A stretch of 64,000 nucleotides of DNA, from the NCBI RefSeq assembly GCF_011044175.1, contig NZ_CP049057.1, positions 1,689,501 to 1,753,500 on the forward strand, read 5' to 3'. Position numbers and translations under genes: made by a program. Source of the stretch: Rasiella rasia. Lineage in GTDB: Bacteria; Bacteroidota; Bacteroidia; Flavobacteriales; Flavobacteriaceae. Below are positions 1-9,006 of the stretch, in pieces; within the stretch, counting starts at the first letter, position 1; each line of letters starts with the position of its first letter. Under the pieces are notes generated by a model. That model was not told the origin of the DNA and searched no databases. It saw nothing but the letters and a program-made list of their open reading frames with translations.

Positions 1-165
1 ACGCTTTAACGCATCATTACTTTTTCGAGTAGCAATGGTTTTGTGCGTATCAATCTTAAGCGCACCATTGTAGAAATTATAAGGTATAGAAAGACCTTTA
101 GAATCTTTTATAATACCATACTCACCGAAAAGTAGGATTTTTGAATAGAATAAGGGACCACGCAT
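1..165 (-). CDS. GHMP kinase, probable mevalonate kinase (partial, C-terminus outside window)
   Basis: The first 55 codons of a minus-strand gene that leaves the window. The start MRGPLFYSKILLFGEYGII contains the KILLFGEY motif typical of the N-terminal strand of mevalonate kinase and related GHMP kinases. It would phosphorylate mevalonate in the cytoplasm. It lies 113 bp downstream of diphosphomevalonate decarboxylase on the same strand, which supports a mevalonate-pathway role. I chose ATG at 165; a GTG seven codons upstream is also in frame after a stop. The active-site GHMP loop is outside the window, so substrate is inferred from context. Confidence 0.8.
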   Translation of the reverse strand, partial: MRGPLFYSKILLFGEYGIIKDSKGLSIPYNFYNGALKIDTHKTIATRKSNDALKR

Positions 166-210
166 AGGCTTAAAATGTACCACTAAGGTACGTCTTTTAA
201 TTTCTTAGTG

Positions 211-218
211 CAAAAGTA
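211..218 (-). promoter_or_regulatory. -7 box (TACTTTTG) upstream of the GHMP kinase gene
   Basis: On the minus strand TACTTTTG matches the Bacteroidota TAnnTTTG -7 consensus and lies about 46 bp before the ATG at 165. No convincing TTG -33 element is visible at the usual distance, so this is a one-element prediction. Confidence 0.35.
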
Positions 219-278
219 CAACATTATTAATGATAATTTCGATTTAGAGCAGCACGTAGCAAACCTATACAAAAAGAC

Positions 279-1358
279 CTATTGTACGGTAGCTCCTAAA
301 CCAACGGCATCATGTATGTATTCTCCATTTTTGCAATACTGAGCGAGTGAGGTGGCAATAAATTTTTGTACTGCTGCTTTTTCAGAATATGGATACAACA
401 CATGTACATTAGCACCGGCATCTAGTGTAAAACAAACCTTGCTACCCGTCTCTTTGCGATATCGCCATATGCTATCTATAATCTCGAGCGTATTAGGCTT
501 CATTAAGATAAAATAAGGCATACTCGCCATCATCATGCCGTGTAATTGAAGTGCTTCGCTCTCCACTATCTTTATAAATTCTGAAATAGCTCCCGTTTCA
601 AAAATGGTAATAAGCTGCGCTAAGTTGCTATTTGCCGTTTTATAGCGCGCTTCGGCATACGGATTATTGTTCATTAAATCATGACCCACTGTACTGCTAA
701 CTTGCTTTTCCCCCTTATCTACCAATAAAATAGTATCTTGATACTTGCTGAAATTTGAATGAATGGAATACGGATAGCCTATTCCGAAGAAATTACTACT
801 ATGCTCAATATTGGGATGATTTCCCCATACCACTAAAGGGCCTTCAATGCTCCTAGACGCGCTACCAGAGCCTAGGCGAGCTAAAAAAGATGCTTTGGTA
901 GTATAATACGCCTTTGTATTATCGCCACCTAAAAGCACTTCTAACTGTGTTAAGCATAATGCCAAGGCACCCATGCCACTCGCAGAACTTGCAATACCAC
1001 TGCTATGCGGGAAGGTATTCTTGGTTTCAATTCTGAAATGATAGTCTTTCAAAAAAGGAACGTACTGTTCAATCCGCTGGAAAAACTTCTTTATTTTAGG
1101 CTCAAAACCTTCTTCACGACTACCGTCTAAATATACCTCAAAGCTGAAATCGGTAGCGGTTGTAATTTTCTTAAAATGCATGGTAGTTTCGGTTCTACAC
1201 GCCGACAGTGTAAAACTTACGGAAGCATTCTGCGGAAGCTGCGCACCATACTTACCCCAATATTTCACCAACGCAATATTACTTGGTGCTTGTGCCGAAA
1301 CACTTCCATTTTCTATGGTTGTAAAGTCTAAAGTAGGAATAAATTGCTTGGTGCTCAT
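279..1358 (-). CDS. mvaD: diphosphomevalonate decarboxylase
   Basis: Converts mevalonate diphosphate to isopentenyl diphosphate with ATP, the last step of the mevalonate route to isoprenoids. The 359-residue protein opens with the family pattern APSNIALVKYWGKYG and has the GHMP phosphate loop around SSGIASSASGMGALAL, then RLGSGSASRSI, all typical of this enzyme. The reading frame is open ten codons further upstream (1388), but the segment before MSTKQF has no family character, so ATG at 1358 is chosen. The next gene downstream on the same strand is a GHMP kinase, so the two form a mevalonate cluster. The function call is firm. Confidence 0.93.
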   Translation of the reverse strand: MSTKQFIPTLDFTTIENGSVSAQAPSNIALVKYWGKYGAQLPQNASVSFTLSACRTETTMHFKKITTATDFSFEVYLDGSREEGFEPKIKKFFQRIEQYVPFLKDYHFRIETKNTFPHSSGIASSASGMGALALCLTQLEVLLGGDNTKAYYTTKASFLARLGSGSASRSIEGPLVVWGNHPNIEHSSNFFGIGYPYSIHSNFSKYQDTILLVDKGEKQVSSTVGHDLMNNNPYAEARYKTANSNLAQLITIFETGAISEFIKIVESEALQLHGMMMASMPYFILMKPNTLEIIDSIWRYRKETGSKVCFTLDAGANVHVLYPYSEKAAVQKFIATSLAQYCKNGEYIHDAVGLGATVQ

Positions 1359-1492
1359 CAAAGAAATTTTCAGCAGTAAAGATAGCAAAACCTACCGTTC
1401 GAAAGCTTTCGACAAATTGATTAAAAAAAAATTCTGTGATTTGCTGAAAAAGAATGTGGATGTAAACTTTTCAAACTAAAAAACAATCAGGC

Positions 1493-2023
1493 TCATTTTG
1501 TTCCTATCTCAATAAGTTTTGCCATTGTCTTGTAATTACGGGAAGTGGCAACAACTTTTAGTTTGTTCTCAAAAATATTATTATTCAATTTTGCCTTTCC
1601 TGCTCCCTCTTCTGGATAAAAATAAACACATGTTTTGGTAACATGAAATTCTTCTCCTGTATACGACAGAGTTTGCAATCTGTCTATGCTTTCTTTACGT
1701 GGCACTTCCGCTAACAAGGTAAAATAACTTTTTTCTCTAACGTCTTCGGAAAAAGGACAATTGTTGAAAATGTCTTCTATTTCCGAAGTAGTAAAAACCA
1801 AAACAGGCACTTCCCAACCAAACTTCTTTTGTATCGCACGTACAATAGTAGCTGAAACATCTTGAGCAGATGTCGATGTGGAAAAAATCCAATTCCCAGT
1901 GTGTAAATATACTTGCGCATTAGCAAACCCCATCTGAGCAAGCATTTCGAGCTGTTCAGATTTTAAGAACTTTTTATGTCCGCCAACATTGATACCACGG
2001 AGAAGCGCAATATATTGTGTCAT
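1493..2023 (-). CDS. DUF1697 family protein
   Basis: A 176-residue cytoplasmic protein starting MTQYIALLRGINVGGHKKF. The ALLRGINVGG opening followed by LHTGNWIFSTS and the VLVFTTSEIEDI region is the DUF1697 pattern. No reaction is known to me for the family. The reading frame continues upstream to 2068, but ATG at 2023 matches the family start and overlaps the TGA of the upstream flavoprotein gene (ATGA, 4 bp), which implies translational coupling. The pairing gives no obvious functional clue. Confidence 0.85.
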   Translation of the reverse strand: MTQYIALLRGINVGGHKKFLKSEQLEMLAQMGFANAQVYLHTGNWIFSTSTSAQDVSATIVRAIQKKFGWEVPVLVFTTSEIEDIFNNCPFSEDVREKSYFTLLAEVPRKESIDRLQTLSYTGEEFHVTKTCVYFYPEEGAGKAKLNNNIFENKLKVVATSRNYKTMAKLIEIGTK

Positions 2024-3252
2024 GATTCTTTTGTTAAAGCTTGAGCAACCATATAGCCCCCTGTCCAAGCATTTTGAAAGTTAAATCCGCCTGTAATAGC
2101 ATCTATATTTAATACTTCGCCGGCAAAGTAAAGGTTGGGAAGTAATTTACTTTCAAAAGTCTTGAAGTTTACCTCTTTAAGCTGAACACCTCCTGCGGTC
2201 ACAAATTCTTCTTTAAAGGTGCTTTTACCCTCAACCTTGAATTCGCTTCTTGTAAGCTGAGAAGCCAAATTGGTTAATTGTTTTTTAGTAACATCTGCCC
2301 AAATCTGGGTTTCGATTATATCTGCTGCTTTCAGCAAACTTTGCCACAGCCGTTTAGGCAAGTCAAATTGTGTATATTTCTGTAGTGTTTGTTTCGGATT
2401 TTCTAGTTTGAGTTCTATTAATCGCTCCAAAGCATCTTCGGCAGAAAGATATTGCAGCCAATTAACACGGATTGTAAAATGATATTTTGTTGGCTCCAAT
2501 ACACGAGCTCCCCAGGCCGATAATTTTAAAATTGCGGGGCCGCTCATACCCCAATGGGTAATTAGCAAAGGACCTTCACTCTCTAATACTGTTTTGTTTT
2601 CTTCGGAAAGCACCTCTATACAAACATCTGTTGCCAACCCTTGAAGATTAGCAATACGGTTATCGTTTATGTTGAATGTAAATAACGAAGGTACTGGTGG
2701 CACGATACTATGTCCTAATGCCGAAAGCACCTTCCATATTTTTGGGTTACTTCCTGTTGCAACCACTACTTTTTTTGATGAAAAAGTTTCGGAAGCAGTA
2801 ATTATCTGAAAGCGTTCTTCCTCCTTTAAAATTTGTTTTACAGATTGCCCTTTTAGAACACCAATACCTAATCGTTCTGTTTCCGAAGTAAAACAATTAA
2901 TAATAGTCTCAGAGCTGTTACTCGTAGGAAACATACGTCCATCTTCTTCAATTTTAAGAGGCACTCCACGTTTTTCAAACCAGGCAATGGTGTCGCCCGT
3001 CATAAAACTATGAAAGGGACCGAGTAATTCCTTTTCACCCCGCGGATAATTTTGTGTAAGATCCTGCGGATTAAACTCAGCATGGGTAACATTACATCGT
3101 CCGCCACCAGAAATTTTAACTTTAGTTAAAACTTCCTTACCACGTTCAAGAATGGCTATTTTAGCATTAGGTCTAAACTCTGCGGCATTTATAGCCGTAA
3201 AGAAACCCGCAGCACCACCGCCAATAATTATAATGTCGTATATGTTTTTCAA
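2020..3252 (-). CDS. NAD(P)/FAD-dependent oxidoreductase, HI0933/BaiN (YhiN) family
   Basis: A 410-residue flavoprotein. The N-terminal dinucleotide-binding motif IIIGGGAAGFFTAINAAE, the KVKISGGGRCNVTH segment, VVATGSNPKIW in the middle, and the C-terminal VTAGGVQLKEVN ... LYFAGEVLNIDAITGGFN are all hallmarks of the HI0933-like family. The substrate is unknown; some relatives are annotated as aminoacetone oxidases or flavin reductases. The start is TTG at 3252, just ahead of KNIYDIIIIGGG; the nearby ATG is out of frame. It is first in an operon with the DUF1697 gene. Confidence 0.85.
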   Translation of the reverse strand: MKNIYDIIIIGGGAAGFFTAINAAEFRPNAKIAILERGKEVLTKVKISGGGRCNVTHAEFNPQDLTQNYPRGEKELLGPFHSFMTGDTIAWFEKRGVPLKIEEDGRMFPTSNSSETIINCFTSETERLGIGVLKGQSVKQILKEEERFQIITASETFSSKKVVVATGSNPKIWKVLSALGHSIVPPVPSLFTFNINDNRIANLQGLATDVCIEVLSEENKTVLESEGPLLITHWGMSGPAILKLSAWGARVLEPTKYHFTIRVNWLQYLSAEDALERLIELKLENPKQTLQKYTQFDLPKRLWQSLLKAADIIETQIWADVTKKQLTNLASQLTRSEFKVEGKSTFKEEFVTAGGVQLKEVNFKTFESKLLPNLYFAGEVLNIDAITGGFNFQNAWTGGYMVAQALTKES

Positions 3253-3270
3253 TACATAGTATTAATAGAA

Positions 3271-4743
3271 TCATTGAACTAGCAACTTTCTAACAATTTG
3301 ATTGTTGGCAGTGGCAAACGAAACAAAATAAATCCCTGAAGGAAGGTTAAATGTTATTTCATTTTGATTTTCTAAGATGGGTGTTCTAAAAACTGAGACT
3401 CCATTTGTGGAAAAAATCTCTACCGTTTCAATAGAAAAATTTGCATCAAAACTTAAAGTATTTTTTGTTGGGTTGGGATAAAATCTGAAGGATTCGAAGG
3501 CGTTTTCAGGAATAGCTAACACAACGCAACCTACTGGGTCAAATAAAACTTCTCCTAAGGTATTGTCGTCTACTTTATGAAAAATAACGCTTTCGGCCAG
3601 TGCTAGGGTATTCTCTACGCCTTCTTCCCAGCAATTATTTATAGCAGAGATGGTATTAGGTGTGTTATTGTACAATGCATAAACTTCACCGTTATTGCCA
3701 TTTTCAGAAAAAACATTCTCACCTATCACGTTCGTTTCGTCACCTAGATTAATGGATGCCTCTCCTTGCAAAGTAACACCCCACAAATTTCTTCGAATTT
3801 CATTTATAAACGCATTTATTTCAACATCATTGGTGGTAGCATTAATATTAATACCACTTCCGCCAAGATTGGGATTGTTTTGCGTATTGTTGTCTTCTAT
3901 CAGATTTGTAGAAATTTCAACGATTGCATTACTTCCTAAAATAGTAATACCGTATCTGTTATTTCTGATTTCGTTACCAGAAATAACGGCTCTTATGGCA
4001 CCTCCAACAAGGTTGGCAACTGCAATACCTCCCACTTCGGTATGTAGCGGATTACCAACAATTATGTTATCTATAATTTGCAAATCTTCGGTATTGCTTG
4101 TTGTCCCTAAATTAATTTGGGGTCTATTTGTATTTAATGTATTGTTTCCTTCTATATAGTTTCCAGAAATGATGGCAGAAACTTCAGAATTTGCTGCAGA
4201 ACTTATAGCAGGTAATGCATTAAATGTTATTTCATTATTGGTTATTTCTGGCGCACCTCTTGAAAGGGAAATTACAGCTCCTGTTGTAGCTCCGCCGTCA
4301 ACATTTTCGCTAATCACACAATTATTAATTGTAAAATCTTCGGTTAACACACGCAAACCACCACCATTCTTAATTGTTGCATTTTGAATATTAATAACCG
4401 AAAACTCTTCAAAACGGAAGCCTTCGTATGGCAAATTGGTATCTGCAGCCAAAAACATAGTTTCGTCTGCGGTTACATCAAATTCGCCAAAAACAGTTAG
4501 TAGAAGTGAGTCTTCAAACAAAACTATAGCATCTGCATCTATCCTTAATTTATCATTTTCGGCAATAACCAAATTTTCTTGAAGTGTAAATTCATTACCG
4601 TTAACGGCAATGGTAGATGGGCTTGCATTTGCAATATCTGTTAAGGTCCAGTCTACACCTGTATTAGGCGTAGTGTACGTTTGTGCTACTATCGTAGCGT
4701 AACTAAAAATTAAGACTAGTAAAACGGAAGTAATGTGTTTCAT
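3271..4743 (-). CDS. secreted parallel beta-helix protein with T9SS type A sorting domain
   Basis: A 490-residue secreted protein. The Sec signal peptide is MKHITSVLLVLIFSYATIVA with cleavage near AQ. The centre (about residues 100-370) is a series of N-rich turns such as NNVISENVDGG, GNEIRNNRYGI and TNLIEDNNTQNN, the pattern of right-handed beta-helix (pectin-lyase-like) proteins. The last 75 residues (FRFYPNPTKNTLSF ... LPSGIYFVSFATANNQIVRKLLVQ) form a Por secretion-system C-terminal tail. It is expected to be exported by T9SS and attached to or released from the surface. No catalytic site is apparent; ligand or substrate is unknown. Confidence 0.85.
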   Translation of the reverse strand: MKHITSVLLVLIFSYATIVAQTYTTPNTGVDWTLTDIANASPSTIAVNGNEFTLQENLVIAENDKLRIDADAIVLFEDSLLLTVFGEFDVTADETMFLAADTNLPYEGFRFEEFSVINIQNATIKNGGGLRVLTEDFTINNCVISENVDGGATTGAVISLSRGAPEITNNEITFNALPAISSAANSEVSAIISGNYIEGNNTLNTNRPQINLGTTSNTEDLQIIDNIIVGNPLHTEVGGIAVANLVGGAIRAVISGNEIRNNRYGITILGSNAIVEISTNLIEDNNTQNNPNLGGSGININATTNDVEINAFINEIRRNLWGVTLQGEASINLGDETNVIGENVFSENGNNGEVYALYNNTPNTISAINNCWEEGVENTLALAESVIFHKVDDNTLGEVLFDPVGCVVLAIPENAFESFRFYPNPTKNTLSFDANFSIETVEIFSTNGVSVFRTPILENQNEITFNLPSGIYFVSFATANNQIVRKLLVQ

Positions 4744-4764
4744 GATAATTATTTTAAACTAATA

Positions 4765-4772
4765 CAAAAATA
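4765..4772 (-). promoter_or_regulatory. -7 box (TATTTTTG) for the beta-helix protein gene
   Basis: Minus-strand TATTTTTG fits TAnnTTTG and lies 21 bp before the ATG at 4743. No clear TTG element is seen upstream. Confidence 0.35.
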
Positions 4773-4806
4773 CCTATTTCTCCTGTGGAACTCGTATTTT
4801 TAAAAG

Positions 4807-5841
4807 ATGATTGCCATATATATTCTTAGTTTAATCTTTATTATCTCGCCTTTTTTACCGGCGACTGGAAATCCGCATTGGTTTTTTAGAACGGCAGATT
4901 TTATTCGTTTACAATCTATAGCCATTGAGATTTTATTGTTGGCAGCACTTTCTTTTTTTGGTTGGAAATTTTCGACATTAGAGTATATTATTGCCATCGG
5001 ATTGGTGTTCAGCATACTATACCAATTACACAAAGTGTACAAATACAGTTCTTTTCACCCTAGAAAAAAACCGGATTTTCCAAGTGATGGACATGTCTCA
5101 ATATTTGCTGCTAACGTACTTCAAGACAATAAAGAATTTGATAGCTTTTTGGCCGAGTGCGCTAACTACAATGCCGACCTAATTCTTACTATGGAATCTA
5201 ATACCGATTGGGAAAAAGGAATAGCTTCACTAGAAAAAACATATCCGTATTCGGTTAAAATCCCGTTAGAAAATTATTACGGTATGCATTTATATTCTAA
5301 AAAAGAACTAAAAAATATTACAACTCAGTTTCAGGTTGAAGAAGATGTACCCTCCATTTTTTTCACATACGAATTAGAAAATGGTGAAGAAGTGTTCTTT
5401 ACCTGTCTTCACCCCGCTCCACCCAGTCCAACAGAAAATGACACTAGCAAAGAGCGAGATGCCGAACTAATGCTCACTGGCAATCATATTAGAGAAGTTG
5501 ACAAACCAACCGTAGTGTGCGGCGATATGAATGATGTGGTTTGGAGTAGAACCACGAGATTATTTAAAAAAATGACGGGCATGATAGACCCACGAATTGG
5601 TCGAGGTTTTTTTCCAACGTATCATGCCGGATATTGGTTTATGCGTTTCCCGCTAGATCACCTTTTTCACACCAAAGATCTATTTGTAAAAACAATGATC
5701 CGTTCTAAAAACTTCGGAAGCGATCATTTTGGAATGTACTATGAAATTCATCTTAAAAAAAAAGTAGAAACACCACCTAACCCTAACTTAAATGGAGAAG
5801 AAAAAGAGGAAATTGAAGCATTGATCGATAGGGTAGACTAA
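4807..5841 (+). CDS. membrane endonuclease/exonuclease/phosphatase family protein
   Basis: A 344-residue protein with two or three N-terminal membrane segments (about residues 1-20, 35-75) followed by an EEP-fold domain. Visible EEP motifs: NVLQDNKEF, the metal-binding Glu in TMESNTDW, the catalytic His in CLHPAPPSP, GDMNDVVWS (Asp/Asn pair) and the terminal GSDHFG (Asp-His). The domain probably faces the periplasm or outer leaflet side of the membrane. Related proteins cleave phosphodiesters of DNA, lipids or sugars; the substrate here cannot be told. It is divergent from the beta-helix gene and convergent with a tiny ORF at 5847-5930. Confidence 0.82.
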   Translation: MIAIYILSLIFIISPFLPATGNPHWFFRTADFIRLQSIAIEILLLAALSFFGWKFSTLEYIIAIGLVFSILYQLHKVYKYSSFHPRKKPDFPSDGHVSIFAANVLQDNKEFDSFLAECANYNADLILTMESNTDWEKGIASLEKTYPYSVKIPLENYYGMHLYSKKELKNITTQFQVEEDVPSIFFTYELENGEEVFFTCLHPAPPSPTENDTSKERDAELMLTGNHIREVDKPTVVCGDMNDVVWSRTTRLFKKMTGMIDPRIGRGFFPTYHAGYWFMRFPLDHLFHTKDLFVKTMIRSKNFGSDHFGMYYEIHLKKKVETPPNPNLNGEEKEEIEALIDRVD

Positions 5842-5846
5842 GACCC

Positions 5847-5930
5847 CTAATACCGCTCTTTTAAATCTATAATAAGACCTATTGCTAAGCACAATATAGC
5901 TGTTCCGACTACTAAACTACCTACTCCCAT
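5847..5930 (-). CDS. candidate 27-residue membrane peptide
   Basis: A minus-strand ORF with ATG at 5930 and TAG at 5847-5849. It begins MGVGSLVVGTAILCLAIGLI and ends IDLKERY: one uninterrupted hydrophobic segment of about 20 residues followed by a short charged cytoplasmic tail, the layout of a single-span membrane microprotein. It is preceded by an A/T-rich region without a clear TAnnTTTG box. It sits in the otherwise empty 300 bp between two genes. No family is recognised; coding is suggested only by its clean amphipathic architecture. Confidence 0.45.
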   Translation of the reverse strand: MGVGSLVVGTAILCLAIGLIIDLKERY

Positions 5931-6139
5931 AATTGTATGAATTATCTATTTATACCGTGGTTTTAATTTCACCGATTTAAAAATATAAAAAATGTATGGT
6001 ATAACCTAACTATGTAAAATTTCATTTATACCTCAATTAAATCAACTGGTGAAATTAGCCACCTTATTAGAAAAGGCAAACAAAAAAGCCCATCATCAAA
6101 AAAGTGTTTTTAAAAAAAAGAATCTATTTTTATACTTCA

Positions 6140-7243
6140 ATGACACTTCTTTCTGCTAAAACACGCTATTATTTTCAGCGAATACTTCCATTCGGAATAA
6201 TTTGGCTGGTGTTGGCTTGGATGTTCTTATCTACAGAATATGCTGCCCTGGGGGACTTTGCTCACGGTCCGAAAACCGCGATAAAAGTTACACCCCTTAT
6301 TCTACTCTTTGCTTGTAGCGCTGTATTTGTAATTGGTTGTATTGTAGGTGTTCTGGAAGTGTTTTTTGTAAATCGCCTTTTTGAAAAAAGGAGTTTACCT
6401 CAAAAAATTATAGGCAAGTTTTGCATCTATGCGGTTCTGTTATCGATATTGATTTTGGTTTCTTACCTTATTGCGGCTAGTATCGAAATGGACACTTCCA
6501 TTTTTGACAAGAAAGTCTGGAAAAGATATACCGAATTCTTTTTTAGTATTACCTATGTTAGCACTTTACTTCAAGTTGGATTCTCGTTGTTACTTTCATT
6601 ATTATATGCTGAAATTAGTGACAATCTTGGGTCTCAGGTATTGCTAAACTTTTTCACTGGCAAGTACCATAAACCAACCCGAGAAAGTAGAATTTTTATG
6701 TTTGTAGACATGAAAGATTCTACAACCATTGCAGAAGCTGTAGGCAGTACTACCTATTTTAAACTATTACAATCGTATTACTACGATTTTTCGAACGCTA
6801 TTATTAATAATTATGGAGAGGTATATCAATATGTAGGCGATGAAATTGTAATTACTTGGAAAGTTAAAAAAGGCCTCAACCAAAACTATTGTGTTCGATG
6901 CTTTTTTGACATGGAAAAGGCACTTCAAAACAAATCAAAATTCTATTTACGAAAGTTTGGTGTGGTTCCACAATTTAAGGCAGGCATGCATTGTGGTGAG
7001 GTGACAACCGGTGAAATTGGCGCCTTAAAAAAGGATATTTTTTTTACTGGTGATGTCTTAAATACTACTGCACGTATCTTAGGTTTATGTTCAACCTATC
7101 AGAAAAATTTGTTGCTATCTAAAGAACTGGTTAAACAACTATCGTTAGGATCCGAATATGTGGCTGAAGACTTAGGAAGCCCCCAACTTAAAGGAAAAGT
7201 AAATAGCATTAATGTGATGTCGGTTGAGCAAGTATCTCAATAG
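6140..7243 (+). CDS. membrane-bound class III adenylate/guanylate cyclase
   Basis: A 367-residue protein with about four membrane helices in the first 165 residues and a C-terminal class III cyclase domain. The metal-binding aspartates are visible in FMFVDMKDSTTIAEAVG (near residue 190) and YVGDEIVITWKV (near 234); GMHCGEVTTGEIG and FFTGDVLNTTARI follow. It is expected to make cAMP or cGMP at the inner membrane face, or may be degenerate for nucleotide choice. The frame is open to a GTG at 6104, but ATG at 6140 (MTLLSAK) is the better start. Flavobacterial relatives share this 4TM-cyclase layout. No effector gene is next to it. Confidence 0.85.
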   Translation: MTLLSAKTRYYFQRILPFGIIWLVLAWMFLSTEYAALGDFAHGPKTAIKVTPLILLFACSAVFVIGCIVGVLEVFFVNRLFEKRSLPQKIIGKFCIYAVLLSILILVSYLIAASIEMDTSIFDKKVWKRYTEFFFSITYVSTLLQVGFSLLLSLLYAEISDNLGSQVLLNFFTGKYHKPTRESRIFMFVDMKDSTTIAEAVGSTTYFKLLQSYYYDFSNAIINNYGEVYQYVGDEIVITWKVKKGLNQNYCVRCFFDMEKALQNKSKFYLRKFGVVPQFKAGMHCGEVTTGEIGALKKDIFFTGDVLNTTARILGLCSTYQKNLLLSKELVKQLSLGSEYVAEDLGSPQLKGKVNSINVMSVEQVSQ

Positions 7244-7300
7244 GCAAAAAGTTCTATTATCGCATCTTGTTGAAGTAAATTTGTCGCTAAATTAAATCCA

Positions 7301-7335
7301 AAAAAAAAGGACAGCTTATTACAAGCAGTCCTTTT
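7301..7335 (-). terminator. intrinsic terminator downstream of tRNA-Leu
   Basis: AAAAGGAC (7305-7312) pairs with GTCCTTTT (7328-7335). Read on the minus strand the hairpin is followed by a run of T, 10 bp beyond the tRNA 3' end. It may also serve the cyclase gene on the plus strand. Confidence 0.7.
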
Positions 7336-7344
7336 CAATTAATG

Positions 7345-7426
7345 TGCGGATGACAGGAATCGAACCTGCACGCCTTGCGGCACTAGATCCTAAGTCTAGC
7401 ATGTCTACCAGTTCCACCACATCCGC
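7345..7426 (-). tRNA. tRNA-Leu (anticodon UAG)
   Basis: Minus-strand cloverleaf of 82 nt. The acceptor stem GCGGATG (5') pairs with CATCCGC (3'), the T-loop reads GGTTCGATTCC, and the anticodon stem CTAGA/TCTAG encloses loop CTTAGGA with anticodon TAG at 7390-7392. The enlarged D-loop and variable arm (GTGCCGCAAGGCGT) are typical of the class II leucine tRNA. CCA is not encoded. Confidence 0.95.
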
Positions 7427-7457
7427 GTGATTTAATTGGTGCCCCGTTAAGGGACGG

Positions 7458-7486
7458 CAAATATAATCAACTATTTTAATTTACAA
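7458..7486 (-). promoter_or_regulatory. promoter of tRNA-Leu
   Basis: Minus-strand TATATTTG (7458-7465) matches TAnnTTTG; a TTG at 7484-7486 lies 18 bp upstream of it. The -7 box is 32 bp before the tRNA 5' end. Confidence 0.45.
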
Positions 7487-7614
7487 ACAATCTTTCTTTT
7501 AAAAAAAGCACTTTTTGTACCTTCGTGAGCATTGAAGATTAACCTAAAATTTCTTTTTCTGTGTGCACAGAATTGAAATTTAATTAAAATGACCCGCTAT
7601 CACGGGCAATATAT

Positions 7615-9003
7615 ATGAAAAGTGCTACACCTTACATTGAAGAACACAAACAAAGATTCATAGATGAGCTAATCGAGCTCCTAAAAATACCGTCTATATC
7701 GGCAGATTCTGCTTACAAGGCAGATGTTATTAAAACAGCAGATGTCATTAAAGAAAGTCTTGAAAAGGCAGGTTGCGACCATGTAGAAATCTGTGAGACC
7801 CCTGGCTATCCAATTGTATACGGAGAAAAGATTATTGACAAAAACCTTCCTACCGTACTCGTGTATGGCCACTACGATGTGCAACCACCAGATCCACTAG
7901 ACTTATGGGACAACCCTCCTTTTGAGCCCGTGATTAAAAAAACGGAATTACACCCAGATGGAGCCATTTTCGCACGAGGAAGTTGTGACGATAAAGGTCA
8001 GATGTACATGCACGTAAAAGCATTAGAATTCATGACAAGCACAGGACAACTTCCCTGTAATGTCAAATTCATGATTGAGGGTGAAGAAGAAGTAGGTAGC
8101 GAAAGCCTTGGCTGGTTTGTAGAACGCAATCAAGAAAAACTCTCCAACGATGTCATTTTAATTAGCGACACAGGCATGATCGCCAATGATATCCCTAGTA
8201 TTACCACAGGACTACGCGGACTCTCATACGTTGAAGTTGCCGTTACGGGACCAAATCGCGACTTGCACAGTGGTCTATATGGAGGTGCCGTAGCTAATCC
8301 CATAAATGTGCTTACAAAAATGATTGCCTCCCTGCATGATGAAAACAACCACATCACTATTCCTGGATTTTACGATGCCGTAGAAGTACTTTCTACAGAA
8401 GAACGGGCTAAAATGGCCGAAGCTCCTTTCAGCAAAGAAGCTTACTGCAAATCGTTAGATATTGAAGATGTATACGGCGAGGCTGGTTATACTACCAATG
8501 AACGCAATAGCATTCGTCCCACACTAGATGTAAATGGTATTTGGGGTGGATACATAGGCGAGGGAGCCAAAACCGTAATTGCCAGCAAAGCGTATGCAAA
8601 AATTAGCATGCGTTTAGTGCCTAATCAAGATTGGGTGCGAATTACCGAACTCTTTAAAAAACACTTTGAAAGTATAGCACCCAAAGGAGTTACTGTAGAA
8701 GTTTCACCTCATCATGGCGGACAAGCATACGTAACACCAATAGACAGTCGTGGATATCAAGCGGCGAGCAAGGCGTACGAAAGCACCTTTGGCAAGACCC
8801 CTATTCCGCAGCGAAGTGGTGGTAGTATTCCTATCGTGGCACTTTTTGAGAAAGAACTAAAAAGCAAAACAATTTTAATGGGCTTTGGGCTAGACAGCGA
8901 TGCTATTCACTCACCTAACGAACATTTTGGTATCTGGAATTATTTAAAAGGTATAGAAACCATCCCTCAGTTTTATCACTATTTTACTGAAATGAGTAAA
9001 TAA
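7615..9003 (+). CDS. M20 family metallopeptidase (dipeptidase-type)
   Basis: A 462-residue cytoplasmic zinc peptidase. Metal ligands and catalytic residues are seen in VYGHYDVQPPDPLDLW (His, Asp), ARGSCDDKGQ (bridging Asp), IEGEEEVGSESL (catalytic Glu and Glu ligand), ISDTGM (Asp ligand) and the late HSPNEHFG (His). The dimerisation/lid domain begins near GLRGLSYVEVAVTG. Length and motifs fit the CNDP/dapE-like dipeptidase branch, which cleaves dipeptides or acylated amino acids. It stands alone, between tRNA-Leu and a copy of the dispersed repeat starting 4 bp after its stop. Confidence 0.9.
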   Translation: MKSATPYIEEHKQRFIDELIELLKIPSISADSAYKADVIKTADVIKESLEKAGCDHVEICETPGYPIVYGEKIIDKNLPTVLVYGHYDVQPPDPLDLWDNPPFEPVIKKTELHPDGAIFARGSCDDKGQMYMHVKALEFMTSTGQLPCNVKFMIEGEEEVGSESLGWFVERNQEKLSNDVILISDTGMIANDIPSITTGLRGLSYVEVAVTGPNRDLHSGLYGGAVANPINVLTKMIASLHDENNHITIPGFYDAVEVLSTEERAKMAEAPFSKEAYCKSLDIEDVYGEAGYTTNERNSIRPTLDVNGIWGGYIGEGAKTVIASKAYAKISMRLVPNQDWVRITELFKKHFESIAPKGVTVEVSPHHGGQAYVTPIDSRGYQAASKAYESTFGKTPIPQRSGGSIPIVALFEKELKSKTILMGFGLDSDAIHSPNEHFGIWNYLKGIETIPQFYHYFTEMSK

Positions 9004-9006
9004 TTT

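Noticed and set aside
3695-4159. 154-codon plus-strand ORF inside the beta-helix gene
   Set aside because: It is a shadow of a 490-residue gene with signal peptide and T9SS tail.
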